Assembly: GCA_020186115.1 (NCBI GenBank)
Contig: WSYJ01000009.1
Location: forward strand, 124,001-188,000
Source of the DNA: Histomonas meleagridis
Lineage: Eukaryota > Parabasalia > Tritrichomonadida > Dientamoebidae
Reading direction: 5' to 3'
Length of the DNA stretch: 64,000 bases
The position numbers and the translations under genes were made by a program. The notes under the pieces were generated by a model. That model saw only the letters and a program-made list of their open reading frames with translations. It had not been told where the DNA came from and did no database searches. Positions 18,086-28,847 of the stretch are shown here, piece after piece; position 1 is the first letter of the stretch; each line of letters begins with the position of its first letter.

Positions 18086-20454
18086 TCATTCGCTGCTTTC
18101 AGAAGACGTTTTGTCTTTTTTAGATGTTGATGTTGACTTAGAACTTGATGATGTTTCGCTTTTTCCATTATTTTCTTCTTCGCTTTTATCACTTTTATCA
18201 CTTTCATCATCATTTTCCTTTTTATCGCTTTTGCTTTCACTTGATTCAGATGAAGATGATTCGCTATCTTCGGATGAACTTTTGGCACTTTCCTTTTCTT
18301 CCTTTTCTTTTCCATCTTCTTCTTCATTTTGCTTCATCAACTTCTCTTTCTCAGCCTGTTCTCGAGCTTTAGCTTCGGCTTCAGCCTTCTCCTTTTCTGC
18401 CTTCTCTCTTTCGGCTTTAGCTCTGGCAGCATCTTTTTGCACTGCTTGGACAGCTGTAGGAGGTCTTCTCTTCGGAAGCGCAGTTCTTCTAATGACGGGC
18501 GATGAGGTATTAGGTACATCATCTGTTGCGACAATTTCTTCGACTTTGTTCTTATCGACTTGTAATGGCGTACTTTCGGGCGGCTGTATCGATACAGTTT
18601 GAGGCTTGGATGGATTGCCATATTGATCGCGTGAAGGTGGCGCTGCTGCTGCTGCGATTCGTGTATTTTGAAAATCTTTGATCTTTTGCTTGACATTGGC
18701 ATTGGTTTTAATTGGAACTTCACGTCGTGGTGGTGGCTTTTGTTCTGGTTGAGGATTGTTAAACATAGCAACTCTATCAGTAAGTTTCTTAGGAGGTGGT
18801 TGCTGTGGTTGTTTGGGTTGTTCTTTATTTCCTTGTTGGAAGAATGCAAGGCGCGACTTAATCGAGTTCCCGGATTTCTTTGGCTTCCGGTGGCGATGGT
18901 GACGCCTGCGGTGCCTTCGGTGGACGCGATGATGCTTGCGAGGACCGCCAGGATATGCAGGCTTGTATTGGTCTTCGTCATCGTCCTTCTTCTGGCCGAA
19001 GGCGGCAGCTTTGCTCATAATGCTACTGTTCGCTGCAGGCTTTGGCGGATTTGATGCTGCCGCTGGAGGCGGTTTTGACGGGGCACCCTGCGGTTGATTG
19101 AATGCTGCCATGCGCTCGCTGAGCTTGGAGCCGCCTTGCGGCTTTGGTGGAGGAGCGGCAGGTGGCGGCGTGGGCGCGCTTGGCTGGGCAAACGCAGCCG
19201 CACGAGCTGTGATTGCTTTAGATTTAGGTTCGGATTGCGGCTTCGGTGGTGGCGTTGGCGATGGAGCTGGTGCTTGCTTCGATCGATCGAATGCTGCAAT
19301 GCGATCAGACATAGCACTGGACCTGCGCTCTTCCTTTGGAGGAGTTGATGATGAAGATGAGCTCGAAGATTCTTCTTTTTGAGGTGGAATCGTTTCTTCA
19401 GGAGCTTCGGATGGCTTTGGTTCTTTTAGTTCATTTGAGGATTTATCATCAGATGAAGATGAGCTCGAAGATTCTTCTTTTTGAGGTGGAATCGTTTCGA
19501 TGGGTTCTTCAGGTGGCTTTGTTTCTTTTGGCTCATTTGAAGATTTATTATCAGATGAGGATGAACTTGACTTTTCTTCTTGGGGTGTCGGGGCTGGTTC
19601 GTTTAGGGTTTCTTTTGGTTTTTCGTCTTCTGATTTAGAATCAGAAGATGAAGAATCTGATTGTTTTTCGGATGTTTCTTGAGTAACTTCTTCAGTAGTT
19701 TCTTGAGTAACTTCTTCGGTTGTTTCTTGAGTAACTTCTTGGGTGGTTTCTTGAGTGACATCATCAGTTGTTTGCTTATCGGAGTCAGATTTTGGCGTTA
19801 AATTTGCAGCTTTCTTCTTAGCTGGTGCTTTCTTGACGCCTTTCTTTGCAGTGACTGCTTGTGTTTTAACCTTTCTTACATTTTTGATTTTCTTGCCTTT
19901 AATAGGTTTCTTCTTGGGAGCCTTTTTGGGCTTTTTAGGTGATTCTTCAACTGGTTTATCATTTGAATCAGATGATACGCTTGGTTCTTCATTTTGTGGT
20001 GCTGATTTGGAAGACTTAGCCGAAGATGAAGATGATTCTGATGAAGATTGTTTAGATTCTTTCACGCCCTTTTGTGAAGAGCTCTTTTCGTTTGCCACTT
20101 TCTTAGCTTTCTTTATAGGGTTTTTACCCACTTTTCCTTTTGTCTGATTTTTTTCTTTTGATGGTTTATCCTTTGGAATTGGTTTCTTGTTATCACCTGA
20201 AGATGATGTTTCCGCTTCAGAGGAATTGTCAATTGTTGAGCTCTTGGAATGCTGTTCTTTGTTCTCCTCTTGATCCATCTGCTTTTCTGAGGAACCGGCG
20301 GCTACGCTCTCAACTTTGGAATTATTGGACACGTTTATTTCAATGTCATAACGGGGCAATTCGGGTCTGAAAAATATCAGTCTACGGTTATCTCGTCAAG
20401 CCTGAATTTTGAGTATTTTATTGGAAATTGAAAAGTTGTTGAGTCAATGGTCAT
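18086..20454 (-). CDS. Large disordered protein with seven copies of a short R-x-A-A-F-type motif
   Basis: The long frame (about 757 codons) lacks an ATG at its head; it begins at a TTG at 20359 or, by ATG, at Met28. An ATG at 20454 starts M-T-I-D-S-T-T-F-Q-F in another frame that would join the main one if one base were restored near 20380, so that is the likely true start. The protein is Ser/Glu/Lys/Pro-rich and disordered. It includes imperfect T-Q-E-T-T-E-E-V tandem repeats, an S/E/D-rich block repeated three times, and a His/Arg cluster (H-R-R-H-R-R-R-H-H-R-H-R). Seven spaced motifs stand out: D-R-I-A-A-F, A-R-A-A-A-F, E-R-M-A-A-F, S-K-A-A-A-F, S-R-L-A-F-F, D-R-V-A-M-F and Q-K-I-K-D-F, most followed by Pro-rich linkers. 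A repeated linear binding motif for a cytoskeletal partner is plausible; the partner is unknown. A Lys/Glu/Ala helix lies near the C-terminus. Confidence 0.7.
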
Positions 20455-20750
20455 TCAATCAATGTTAAAAAATCTGACAGCTTTTGGCCTTAAGCTTTTG
20501 AAGTCAAACGTGAAAAGTGATGTGTTTTTTTTTTGAAATCAATATTACATTAAGTCTCCTTTAGGTTTGTGTTTTTGAGTTTATTATAGAAATTATGATG
20601 AAAGTTAATGAATAAAACAAGCTTTAGGATTTAAAAAGAATTCTTGAAGTTTCAATTTTGAAATCGGAATCCGAATGTTAAGACATTATATCGATGATAA
20701 TACTTAAAATGATTAAGTTTGTTCATATAAAAGTTTTAGTTAACATAATA
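20455..20750. other. Intergenic, 296 bp
   Basis: AT-rich with a T9 run near 20528. No gene recognised. It would contain the promoter of the disordered-protein gene. Confidence 0.4.
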
Positions 20751-22025
20751 TTACATATTTCCATAAATTTGGTTCAATCGATTCTGCGCATTTTTCAACC
20801 TCAAATCTTTGATTTTCTTTTCTAATGTGCTCTCGTCGTCTTCATTTTTCTTTCCTTCTTTCTTTGTTTCATTGTTTCCTTTTGCCATCATTCTTTCTAT
20901 TGTTTGTTTTTTCTGTGCAATGAGTTTCATTTTCTTTGTGTTCTCATTTGCAAGCTGAGAAAGCTCTAGTCTTGGCGCTTGTACCTTTTCCCATAGTGTA
21001 TCTATGTTTCCTTTTGGCGTGCCACTTTTGCACTTTTTGCTCCACTTTTTGATAATGAATAGAAATTTCTCCCTTTCATCAGCGTTAAGTTGACCACTTT
21101 TTGCTGAGCCAACAGACTTCCTTTTCTCAAGGTGTTGTAATTGGTTCCTTAAAGACCTTAATTCTGCTTTAGCATCAATGTATGCTTTTGTTAACATTTC
21201 CTTTTCTTGTTTCCATGCAAGAGATTCTTCATTTGCATCAATTATTTCTTGCGATTTTTTTGTTTGTTCTTGTGAATATTGGCGTAATTCATCCATACGT
21301 TTTTGAGCTGCTTGAATACCTGCTTCGAGTTGCATCAATTCCCCTTCTTTAGACTTTATTATTCCAGCAATTTCACTGCGTTGTCCATTTTTGGAGCTAA
21401 TAATACCTTCACGCTCTGCAAGAACTTGAAGTGCGCGATTTGCTTCATCTTTAAGATTATGAAGTTGGATGACAGAATATTTCTTGTCTTGGAGTTGCAC
21501 GGAAAGGAATTCGAGAATTCTTGAGTTTTGAAGTGAAAGAATTTGTTGTTGTAAATATTCATTTTCAAGATTTAGTTGTTGCAATAAAAGGTCAGGTTCT
21601 TCATTATTTAGGAGATTTAGACGTTGCTCTAAAAGTGAAATTGGTTTATCAAGGTTTTGTACTTGAGATTTAAGACTATTAAGATCTTTTGCTTTACATT
21701 CGAGTTTACGAAGATGTTGTGGAAGAATTTTTGAGTTTGGTGATGAAGTAGGTGAAAATTGAGATGTAACAGGTAATGAACTGATGGTATCATTTGTTGA
21801 AAAAAGAATTTCATTTTTACTCTTGAGTTTTTGAATTTTAATAAGAGAGCTACTAATCCTTGTTTGTGCTAGCATTATTTCATTTGTTATCTCTTCAATT
21901 TTTTCTTTATATGAAGAAGACTCAGAATTTGAATCCGATTTTTCTGAGTTTGTTTTTTCTTCATTTTCTTCTACTTCTTTTGAAGCCTCATTAGAAGGAG
22001 ATGATTCATTTGCTGCCGTTTTCAT
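20751..22025 (-). CDS. Coiled-coil protein, 424 residues
   Basis: Start ATG 22025, intact to the stop at 20751. Residues 1-45 are acidic and Ser-rich (E-E-N-E-E-K, S-D-S-N-S-E-S-S-S). From about residue 45 to the end the sequence is almost all heptad-like helix with Leu, Gln, Lys and Glu, broken by a short Ser/Pro stretch near 85-97 (S-Q-F-S-P-T-S-S-P-N). No motor, kinase or membrane segments. Coiled-coil proteins of this type in flagellates often belong to axoneme, basal body or the parabasal fibres, but there is no specific signature here. The leader before the ATG lacks an obvious TCA initiator. Confidence 0.78.
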   Translation of the reverse strand: MKTAANESSPSNEASKEVEENEEKTNSEKSDSNSESSSYKEKIEEITNEIMLAQTRISSSLIKIQKLKSKNEILFSTNDTISSLPVTSQFSPTSSPNSKILPQHLRKLECKAKDLNSLKSQVQNLDKPISLLEQRLNLLNNEEPDLLLQQLNLENEYLQQQILSLQNSRILEFLSVQLQDKKYSVIQLHNLKDEANRALQVLAEREGIISSKNGQRSEIAGIIKSKEGELMQLEAGIQAAQKRMDELRQYSQEQTKKSQEIIDANEESLAWKQEKEMLTKAYIDAKAELRSLRNQLQHLEKRKSVGSAKSGQLNADEREKFLFIIKKWSKKCKSGTPKGNIDTLWEKVQAPRLELSQLANENTKKMKLIAQKKQTIERMMAKGNNETKKEGKKNEDDESTLEKKIKDLRLKNAQNRLNQIYGNM

Positions 22026-22444
22026 TTTTTCTTTATTTACCCTTCAACCGCATTATTTACCCTTATGGATTATGAATACTTTACACAATTTCCACTTAGC
22101 AAACAAAATAGTGATTAGAACAAATAATTACACTCTCTGCATTAAAGTTATTTTAAATTTATAGTTAGAAATAGAAATTTTACGTAAGGGCTGAAATTGC
22201 CAAAATCCGAAAAATCTACAAATTGTTACAGTCAAAATAAAAAGCCATACTTTGTGTTGATAATTAAAAACAGTCTATTTTCACCAAAATTAAAACATGG
22301 CAAGGAACTAATGATTTGTTCCGCCTTTTGGAAAACAATTGTTTCTGAATAAAAAAGTGTCAACAGTCAGTGCCACTTTTGATTTAGAAATTCACAGGCG
22401 CAAAGTGATGAAGAAAAACGATTTTTTTGACTGTATTTTAGTAA
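22026..22444. other. Intergenic, 419 bp
   Basis: Lies between the 3' end of valyl-tRNA synthetase and the start of the coiled-coil gene, both on the minus strand. No open frame or RNA gene recognised. Confidence 0.4.
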
Positions 22445-25444
22445 TTATTTTTTGGTTGATTCTATTGTTAACTTTAAGTTGTTAATGATTTCGTCCAGTG
22501 CCTTAATTTGTGCTCCATAATTTTCGAAGTTTGCTTTGTCTGCTGCTTTCACCTTTTCGGGCACCTTTGAGTACGAAGGCGACTGCATCTTCTTTTCGAA
22601 CTTTTGGTATAGCGCCAAAATCTTTTCCTTCTTTGCCAGCGAGTTCTTCAGTTCCTTTTCGAAGTCTATCAGACCGGTCAAGTTCAGCCTCACCTCCAAT
22701 GACTCGTTTACTACTTCTGCTGAGTAGCCAGGCTCAGCCGGTGTGCCGAGTTCTACTTTAGATACATCGCCAACGAGAGCGAGTGCTTTAACTGTTTCGA
22801 ATGTATTTTCTATGTTTGGAATGTTTGTTGCCACGTGCAAATCCATTTTGTTGCTTTTGATGTTATAAGTAGTCTTAATATGACGTGCTGCGTTTGCAAT
22901 AGCTATGGCTGTTTCCATTTCTTGTGTTTCGAATGAATCCCATTCAGCGTTAACTTCTGGATAAGGCGCGATCATTATTGATGGGACGTCAAATCTCTTT
23001 GGTAATCTTTGCCATAAATCTTCTGTAACGAATGGCATGAATGGATGTAATAACCTTAATGATGTTTCAATACATTCATAAAGTATTGATACAATTGTTT
23101 GCTTATATTCCTCGTCATTACCTAATAAAATTGGCTTAACGTTCTCCAAGTAAACCGAACAAAATTCGTCATGGAAAAAGTGGATCAAACCCGGAACCGT
23201 TTCGCCCATTGTAAAGTATTCAAATCCGTTATAAGCCAATTTGATGGCGTTTGTCAATTTCTTCAAAATCCATTTGTCAGCTATACCCAACTTACCTATC
23301 TTAGGTTCTTTAAAGTCCTTAAAGTTCGGCATAGCGTAACGAATTGCGTTCCAAATCTTATTACAGAAGTTACGATAAGAAACGATAACGTTCACATTCA
23401 AATTCGCTGTTCTCGTAGCGCCAGCAAATGAACACAACGCCATCCTCATAGCATCAGCACCGCATTGAGGTATTCCTTGTGGGAATGATGCCTTCATACC
23501 CTCTGACGCAGTCTTCATTTCTTTCGGATCTAAATGTGCTTCCTCCAAATTCTTGATCAAACTTTCCAAGTCAATTCCGTCGATAACGTGTAATGGGTTC
23601 ACGACGTTTCCGAGCGACTTCGACATCTTTCTTCCTTGTGCATCTCGAACTAATGGGTGTAACAAGACGGTCTTAAATGGAACAACACCATTAAGTTCCA
23701 AACTCATCATTACCATTCTCGAAACCCAAAATGTTAATATGTCCCAACCTGTCTCCAATATCGAGCCAGGATAATACCTCTTTAAGTCTTCTGTTTGTTC
23801 TGGCCAGCCGAATCCTGAGAATGGTAACAACGCAGAAGAGAACCACGTATCTAATACATCTTCATCTTGTATAACTTCGATATGTTCTTTTGTCACGTTA
23901 AATTTCTTCTCTGCGTTTTGGATTGCATCTTCATCATTATACCCAACGACCCAATCTTCATTCTTATCCTGTAAAACGCCATCGATCTTCACTTGGTACG
24001 CTGGAATACGATGTCCCCACCATAGCTGTCGTGAGATACACCACGGGCGAATGTTTTCATGCCAACGCTTCCAATCGATGACGAATTCATTTGGTACGAT
24101 TTTAAGTTCTCCTGTTTCGACTGCTTCAAGCGCTTTCTCTGCCATCGATTTCGTGTCGACGAACCATTGCTTCTTGATGATTTGTTCCACAATGTCGCCA
24201 CTACGTTGTGTGATTCCAAGGCGCATTTCATGATCTTGTTCATGATCATAAAGTCCTAATTCCTTGAGACGTTTTGCGATTTCAACACGTGCATCAAAAC
24301 GTGGTAATCCTGCAAACTCTGGACAAATGTCATTAATTTTTCCATCTTCAGTAAATATGTTTGTGAATTTAAGATTATGACGTAAGCCGCATTCGAAATC
24401 GTTTGGATCATGTGCTGGTGTAACTTTAACTACGCCAGTACCAAAGTCCATTTCAACTAATGTGTCATCACAGATAATTGGTATTGTGATCTTACGGAAT
24501 GGATGATAGACTGATTTGCCATGTAAATGCGTATAACGTGGATCTTTGCTGTTGATGGCAACTGCTTCATCGCCTAACATGGTCTCGAGTCGGGTGGTGG
24601 CGATAAGAACGGTTTCGGAGGTTGGTTGACCGTTATCGTCGGCAATTTGGTATTTGAAGTATGTGAAGACGCCGAATGGATATTTCTCGTATTTGTGATT
24701 GGGGACTGGTAATAGTGTACGTTTGGAGATTGTTTTGTATTCTACTTCGGCATCGGAAATTGCTGTTTGTAATGCACAGTCCCAATTAACTAAGCGCTCT
24801 GCACGATATATCTTGCCTTTGTTGAAGAGACGAATGAAGGTCTCTTTGACGGATTTGGATCGGGTTTCATCAAGTGTAAAGAAATATCGATCCCAATCAA
24901 GAGATGATCCTAACATCTTAAGTTGGTTGTTAATGTTACCGCCATATTTCTTAGTCCAAGCATGTGCATGTTCAAGGAATTCTTCACGTGAAATGTCATG
25001 GCGGGTAATGCCACGCTCTATTTGAAGCATTTTCTCAACACGTACTTGTGTTGCTATACCTGCATGATCCGTACCTGGAAGCCAAACAACATCTTCACCT
25101 TTCATACGATGAAAACGGATAATTGCATCTTCAATTGAAGCTGTAAGTGCATGGCCAAGGTGAAGTTCACCAGTGACATTGGGTGGTGGAAGAACCATTA
25201 CATATTTTTTATCAGATGTTTCATTTGGCTTAAAGAATCCTTGTTTTTGCCACCATGAATACCACGCTGCTTCGACACGTGGTGGACAATAAGTTGCTGG
25301 GAATTCATCAAGATTTGGCTTTTCGCCTGGTGGCGTCGGATTGTCATATGTCATCTTGTCAGCAGTCTTCTTAAGTGGAGCTGCTTTGTTTACTGGAGTC
25401 TTGAGTACTTTCTCCTTTCGTTGCGCTTTGTTTGTTACAGACAT
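22445..25444 (-). CDS. VARS: Valyl-tRNA synthetase (cytosolic)
   Basis: About 999 residues from ATG 25444; two upstream TTG codons are not plausible starts. The enzyme charges tRNA-Val with valine using ATP, with editing of mischarged threonine. Class I signatures are visible: the HIGH-type P-P-N-V-T-G-E-L-H-L-G-H-A near residue 90, and the K-M-S-K-S loop (G-R-K-M-S-K-S-L-G-N) near residue 605. The W-W-G-H-R-I-P-A-Y segment and the D-T-W-F-S-S-A-L-L-P-F-S segment are typical of ValRS. An editing (CP1) domain lies in between, and the tail has anticodon-binding helices followed by a Leu/Lys coiled arm (last about 80 residues). The N-terminal extension is short and Lys-rich, with no clear organelle signal. 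The gene is intact and somewhat richer in G and C than its neighbours, as expected for a well-expressed gene. Confidence 0.97.
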   Translation of the reverse strand: MSVTNKAQRKEKVLKTPVNKAAPLKKTADKMTYDNPTPPGEKPNLDEFPATYCPPRVEAAWYSWWQKQGFFKPNETSDKKYVMVLPPPNVTGELHLGHALTASIEDAIIRFHRMKGEDVVWLPGTDHAGIATQVRVEKMLQIERGITRHDISREEFLEHAHAWTKKYGGNINNQLKMLGSSLDWDRYFFTLDETRSKSVKETFIRLFNKGKIYRAERLVNWDCALQTAISDAEVEYKTISKRTLLPVPNHKYEKYPFGVFTYFKYQIADDNGQPTSETVLIATTRLETMLGDEAVAINSKDPRYTHLHGKSVYHPFRKITIPIICDDTLVEMDFGTGVVKVTPAHDPNDFECGLRHNLKFTNIFTEDGKINDICPEFAGLPRFDARVEIAKRLKELGLYDHEQDHEMRLGITQRSGDIVEQIIKKQWFVDTKSMAEKALEAVETGELKIVPNEFVIDWKRWHENIRPWCISRQLWWGHRIPAYQVKIDGVLQDKNEDWVVGYNDEDAIQNAEKKFNVTKEHIEVIQDEDVLDTWFSSALLPFSGFGWPEQTEDLKRYYPGSILETGWDILTFWVSRMVMMSLELNGVVPFKTVLLHPLVRDAQGRKMSKSLGNVVNPLHVIDGIDLESLIKNLEEAHLDPKEMKTASEGMKASFPQGIPQCGADAMRMALCSFAGATRTANLNVNVIVSYRNFCNKIWNAIRYAMPNFKDFKEPKIGKLGIADKWILKKLTNAIKLAYNGFEYFTMGETVPGLIHFFHDEFCSVYLENVKPILLGNDEEYKQTIVSILYECIETSLRLLHPFMPFVTEDLWQRLPKRFDVPSIMIAPYPEVNAEWDSFETQEMETAIAIANAARHIKTTYNIKSNKMDLHVATNIPNIENTFETVKALALVGDVSKVELGTPAEPGYSAEVVNESLEVRLNLTGLIDFEKELKNSLAKKEKILALYQKFEKKMQSPSYSKVPEKVKAADKANFENYGAQIKALDEIINNLKLTIESTKK

Positions 25445-26267
25445 CAACAAAATTGTTGGCTGACCAAAACTTACTGTATTGCGAACTTTACTTGGCAGGC
25501 AATATTTTCCCTCAATTTGTAAACATAATAAATTTTACTCAATTGAAATTCAAATGAAATATTTGCAAAATTAGAAAAGAAAAAGATGAAGTAACAGCGT
25601 AATAGGCTTTGCTAATATTATTTGAAAATGATTTTTGGAGTGAAGAAAAGTACGATGGAATTTTTTGGACAAAACGATCATTTCTTCTTCAAATATTTGG
25701 TGTAAATTTGTCTTTTGTGCATAAAAAATTCGGAAGCTCTTTTTCTAGTCAAGGAAATGGTTTATGGTAAGCATCTTGCAAATTGTGATTTCGGTTGTAA
25801 AAAAGTTTAGTTTAGTTATATTTTTTCAATTATTTTGTGTAAAACATCAGAAAGGCCAAACACATTATAGTACAATGAATATTTCGTGAAATTATTTGAA
25901 GAAAAGAGTTAATTCAAATGAGACCGAACACTTCAATTCTATCATTCATTTTGTTTCTTATATACACAAATGTTTTCATGAGTTAAACTTATCAAGCGCT
26001 CAGCCTTAAATATTTAATATTAAATATTTTTGAGTAATAATTCACTTTGGTAAAAAATCGTTTACGTTGAATAAATTATTTATAATTCACAAATTATCCA
26101 ATTTTTTTTAGCCTTACAATGTATTTAATAATTCATTTCTTGTTATTGAAATTGAAATTAATGATACACAAATATATCTAAAAGATATTTAATGTTTATT
26201 CTTAAAAAAAAAATGGTTTTAATATCGCATATATTTCTTTTGTTGCTTATTTTATATTCAAACAAAA
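25445..26267. other. Intergenic, 823 bp
   Basis: AT-rich region between the start of valyl-tRNA synthetase and the 3' end of the BspA-like gene. GGTCAGCCAACA on the minus strand lies about 25 bp before ATG 25444 and is the nearest initiator-like site. Otherwise no gene or repeat seen. Confidence 0.45.
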
Positions 26268-27496
26268 TTACATTTGCACAATAAATTTATCTTCTTTGAA
26301 ATCATCAGCGAAAGGGTCTTCTTCAATTGTCGACATAGAAATTCCTGTTACAAATGTATTTGTGGTTTCTTTTTTGTTTTCATTTTCTTCTGAACTTTCG
26401 TTTTTAATATTTTCTGATTTTTTGTTTCGAATTCGAATCAATAATACGACAAGTAGTGTTATAATGATTATAACTATAATAACAACGCAAACAATAATAA
26501 TAATTGTCGTTATATTATTATCATTACTTAGGAATTCATTTATATTAATATATGTATAGAAATTTGAATAATAATTATAATATGTCGTATAAATAACAAT
26601 TGTGTAATCATAATAAAAAAATTTGGTTTCAATATATGAAAACATTGAATTACTTAAAAATAATGAAAATGATTTTATTTGAGTTTCTAAAACAGTTAAC
26701 GAATGAGTAATAGATACTGAAATGGTCATTATATAAGAAAATGATAAAGTTAAATAACTTTGAAGTGATTTTATAAATGTATTCGACATAGTGAATGCAT
26801 TTGAATTTGTGAATGTGTTTGATTTAGTGAATGTATTCGATTGTGTATATGTGTTTGATTTACCGATTGTGTTTGATTGTGTATATGTATGAGATTTAGT
26901 GAATGTGTTCGAATTAGCAAATGTATTGGAACGTGAAAATGAATGAGTAAATAATGGTGTGCATTCTCCTTGTTTATAATCATTCACTGTAAATGGACCA
27001 AATCTTGTATCTTCATATGTTGGATATGTAAGAACTGTTGCATTAACTGAAGAAAAAGCACTTTCTCCAATCGATGGTGGTGAAATACCATAATAATAAA
27101 TGCATTGAAGGTTATAACATTGCGAAAATGCACCATATGATATGGTTTCTAATCCTGTGCCAAGTGTTAATATCTTTAACCCATAACAACCTGAAAATGC
27201 TGAGGACCCAATGAATTGAACTGAATTTGGAATTGTAATATTTATTAGTGATATACAATTTGCAGGTGCCTTCTCTCCAAAACTTGTTAATCCTGTGCCA
27301 AGTGCCAAAATTGTCAAATTATAACAATTTGAAAATGCTGAGTTTCCAATGCTTGTTACTGAATTACTAAAATTGACACAAACAACGAATGGCCATTCAA
27401 TAAAAGCGCCCTGAATTATAGTAATGTTTTCACCAATAAAATATTAGTATAATTATTAATATCAGCAAAATCATTAATATTTTCGATTAAAAGCAT
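26268..27496 (-). CDS. BspA-like leucine-rich-repeat surface protein, 5' end disrupted
   Basis: The frame is continuous from about 27441 to 26268 (some 390 codons). Upstream coding with family-typical sequence (M-L-L-I-E-N-I-N-D-F-A-D-I-N-N from ATG 27496) is in another frame, and a TAA lies between. A one-base shift near 27441 therefore breaks the gene, and the true start was not found. Visible parts: three or more BspA-type LRRs (S-V-T-S-I-G-N-S-A-F-S, then T-I-S-Y-G-A-F-S-Q-C-Y-N-L), a Ser/Asn/Thr/Phe linker made of S-N-T-F-T-K-type repeats, one strongly hydrophobic Ile/Val membrane segment, and a short charged cytoplasmic tail (N-K-K-S-E-N-I, E-E-D-P-F-A-D-D-F). BspA-like proteins are a major surface family of trichomonads linked with adhesion. 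A truncated relative of its tail lies at 33546. Confidence 0.8.
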
Positions 27497-27540
27497 TGAG
27501 TTATTATCATTGAAAATTATTTGAGCAAATTCTTATAAGA

Positions 27541-28847
27541 ATTCATGAAAAAAGAACAAAAATGAAATTGCTTTTGGTTTCTTTTGTTTTCAATTCATAT
27601 TTTTGAAAAACTTTTTTCTGAAGTAATTTGATATAAACCGCTATCAACAGCATTGAAAAAATTGTATTAATGTGAAGTAAACATTTGAATGCAACTGATT
27701 CAAAACTGTTGACGTTGTGCATCAAAGAAGAAAAAGAAAATTTCCAATGTAATAATAAGATACATAATCATAGCATTGATCCAAAGTTTGTAGAGGAGGT
27801 ATAGCTTGATCAAATGTAATGATTCCAATTGATTGTTTATGAGAAATTGTAAAATCTGATTCTAAAAGTTTTTTCTTGGGAGCTAAAACATGGTTCATTG
27901 GCATCGCACATATAATGTTTAAGATGAGTTTCGCATCGAAATGACATTTGGTGAATGCTGTTGAAAAATTGCAAAAAATTAATTTTTTTTTGGTTATAGT
28001 TTCAAAGATTGGAACATCCACGTCGTGAGCATGTGCAAGTTCTTATTTTTTTCTGCATTTTGGCATATGTAAAAATTTTATGTGTTTGAAAAATGGACAT
28101 TTAAGCTTCGATTGAGTTATAAGTTGCTTTGAGACCTGCAAAATGAGTATTAATTGAACCGTTTTCATTTTTTAAGATGAAATATAGTCGAAGCACTTTA
28201 CCAAATACACATCGGCCATACAAAAGTTAAAATTCACACGGTTAAATGATGAAGAGCCTATTGTTTTCTTGAAATTTTTCAATTCAATCAGAGAATCTTT
28301 CAATCGATATTTAAAGTGAACAAGTCAACCACATGAATAAAATGCTCTTACAGCCACTTTTAAATAATATAATGAAAGCTCATTTGAAAGCTGAAAAGAT
28401 TTGATGGAAAAAAAATTTTTTTTCGTTTGAAATTCAATGACTTTGGATAGAGAATTGTGTCAAATATGTTCAAATTTCACTTTTTCTCTATAAGTGATCA
28501 AAGTGTTTCTTTACGTAATAGGAATTTATACTTAATACAGATATTTTGTTTTGTTGTGTTGTGCCAACATCGACAGCATACATTGACTCTACTCCTCACT
28601 TCGAATTCTTTGTAATATTACATGTTCATATGATTATATCATTGTCTGAATAAATGATAAACACAAATGATATTAAAGATATTAAATAACTTTAATATTA
28701 ATTATCAACAAGAAACTTCGAAGTGAACAAACCTAAACGTTGATTGAATTCAAAGCTTTATGCTTGGGGAAAAAGATATCTTTTGTTATGAATTTCTTTG
28801 GTGTTGAATGATACCATTAAATGCTGTTACTTGAATATTATATAATT
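27541..28847. other. Intergenic, about 1.3 kb
   Basis: Between BspA-like and SMC3 genes. Small open frames of up to 99 codons (27722-28021, minus) have no recognisable domain and no conserved-looking composition. No tRNA, rRNA or repeat recognised. Confidence 0.45.

Noticed and set aside
18145-20147. Many long open frames opposite the disordered-protein gene
   Set aside because: They are shadows caused by the low-complexity Ser/Lys/Pro codons of the minus-strand gene.
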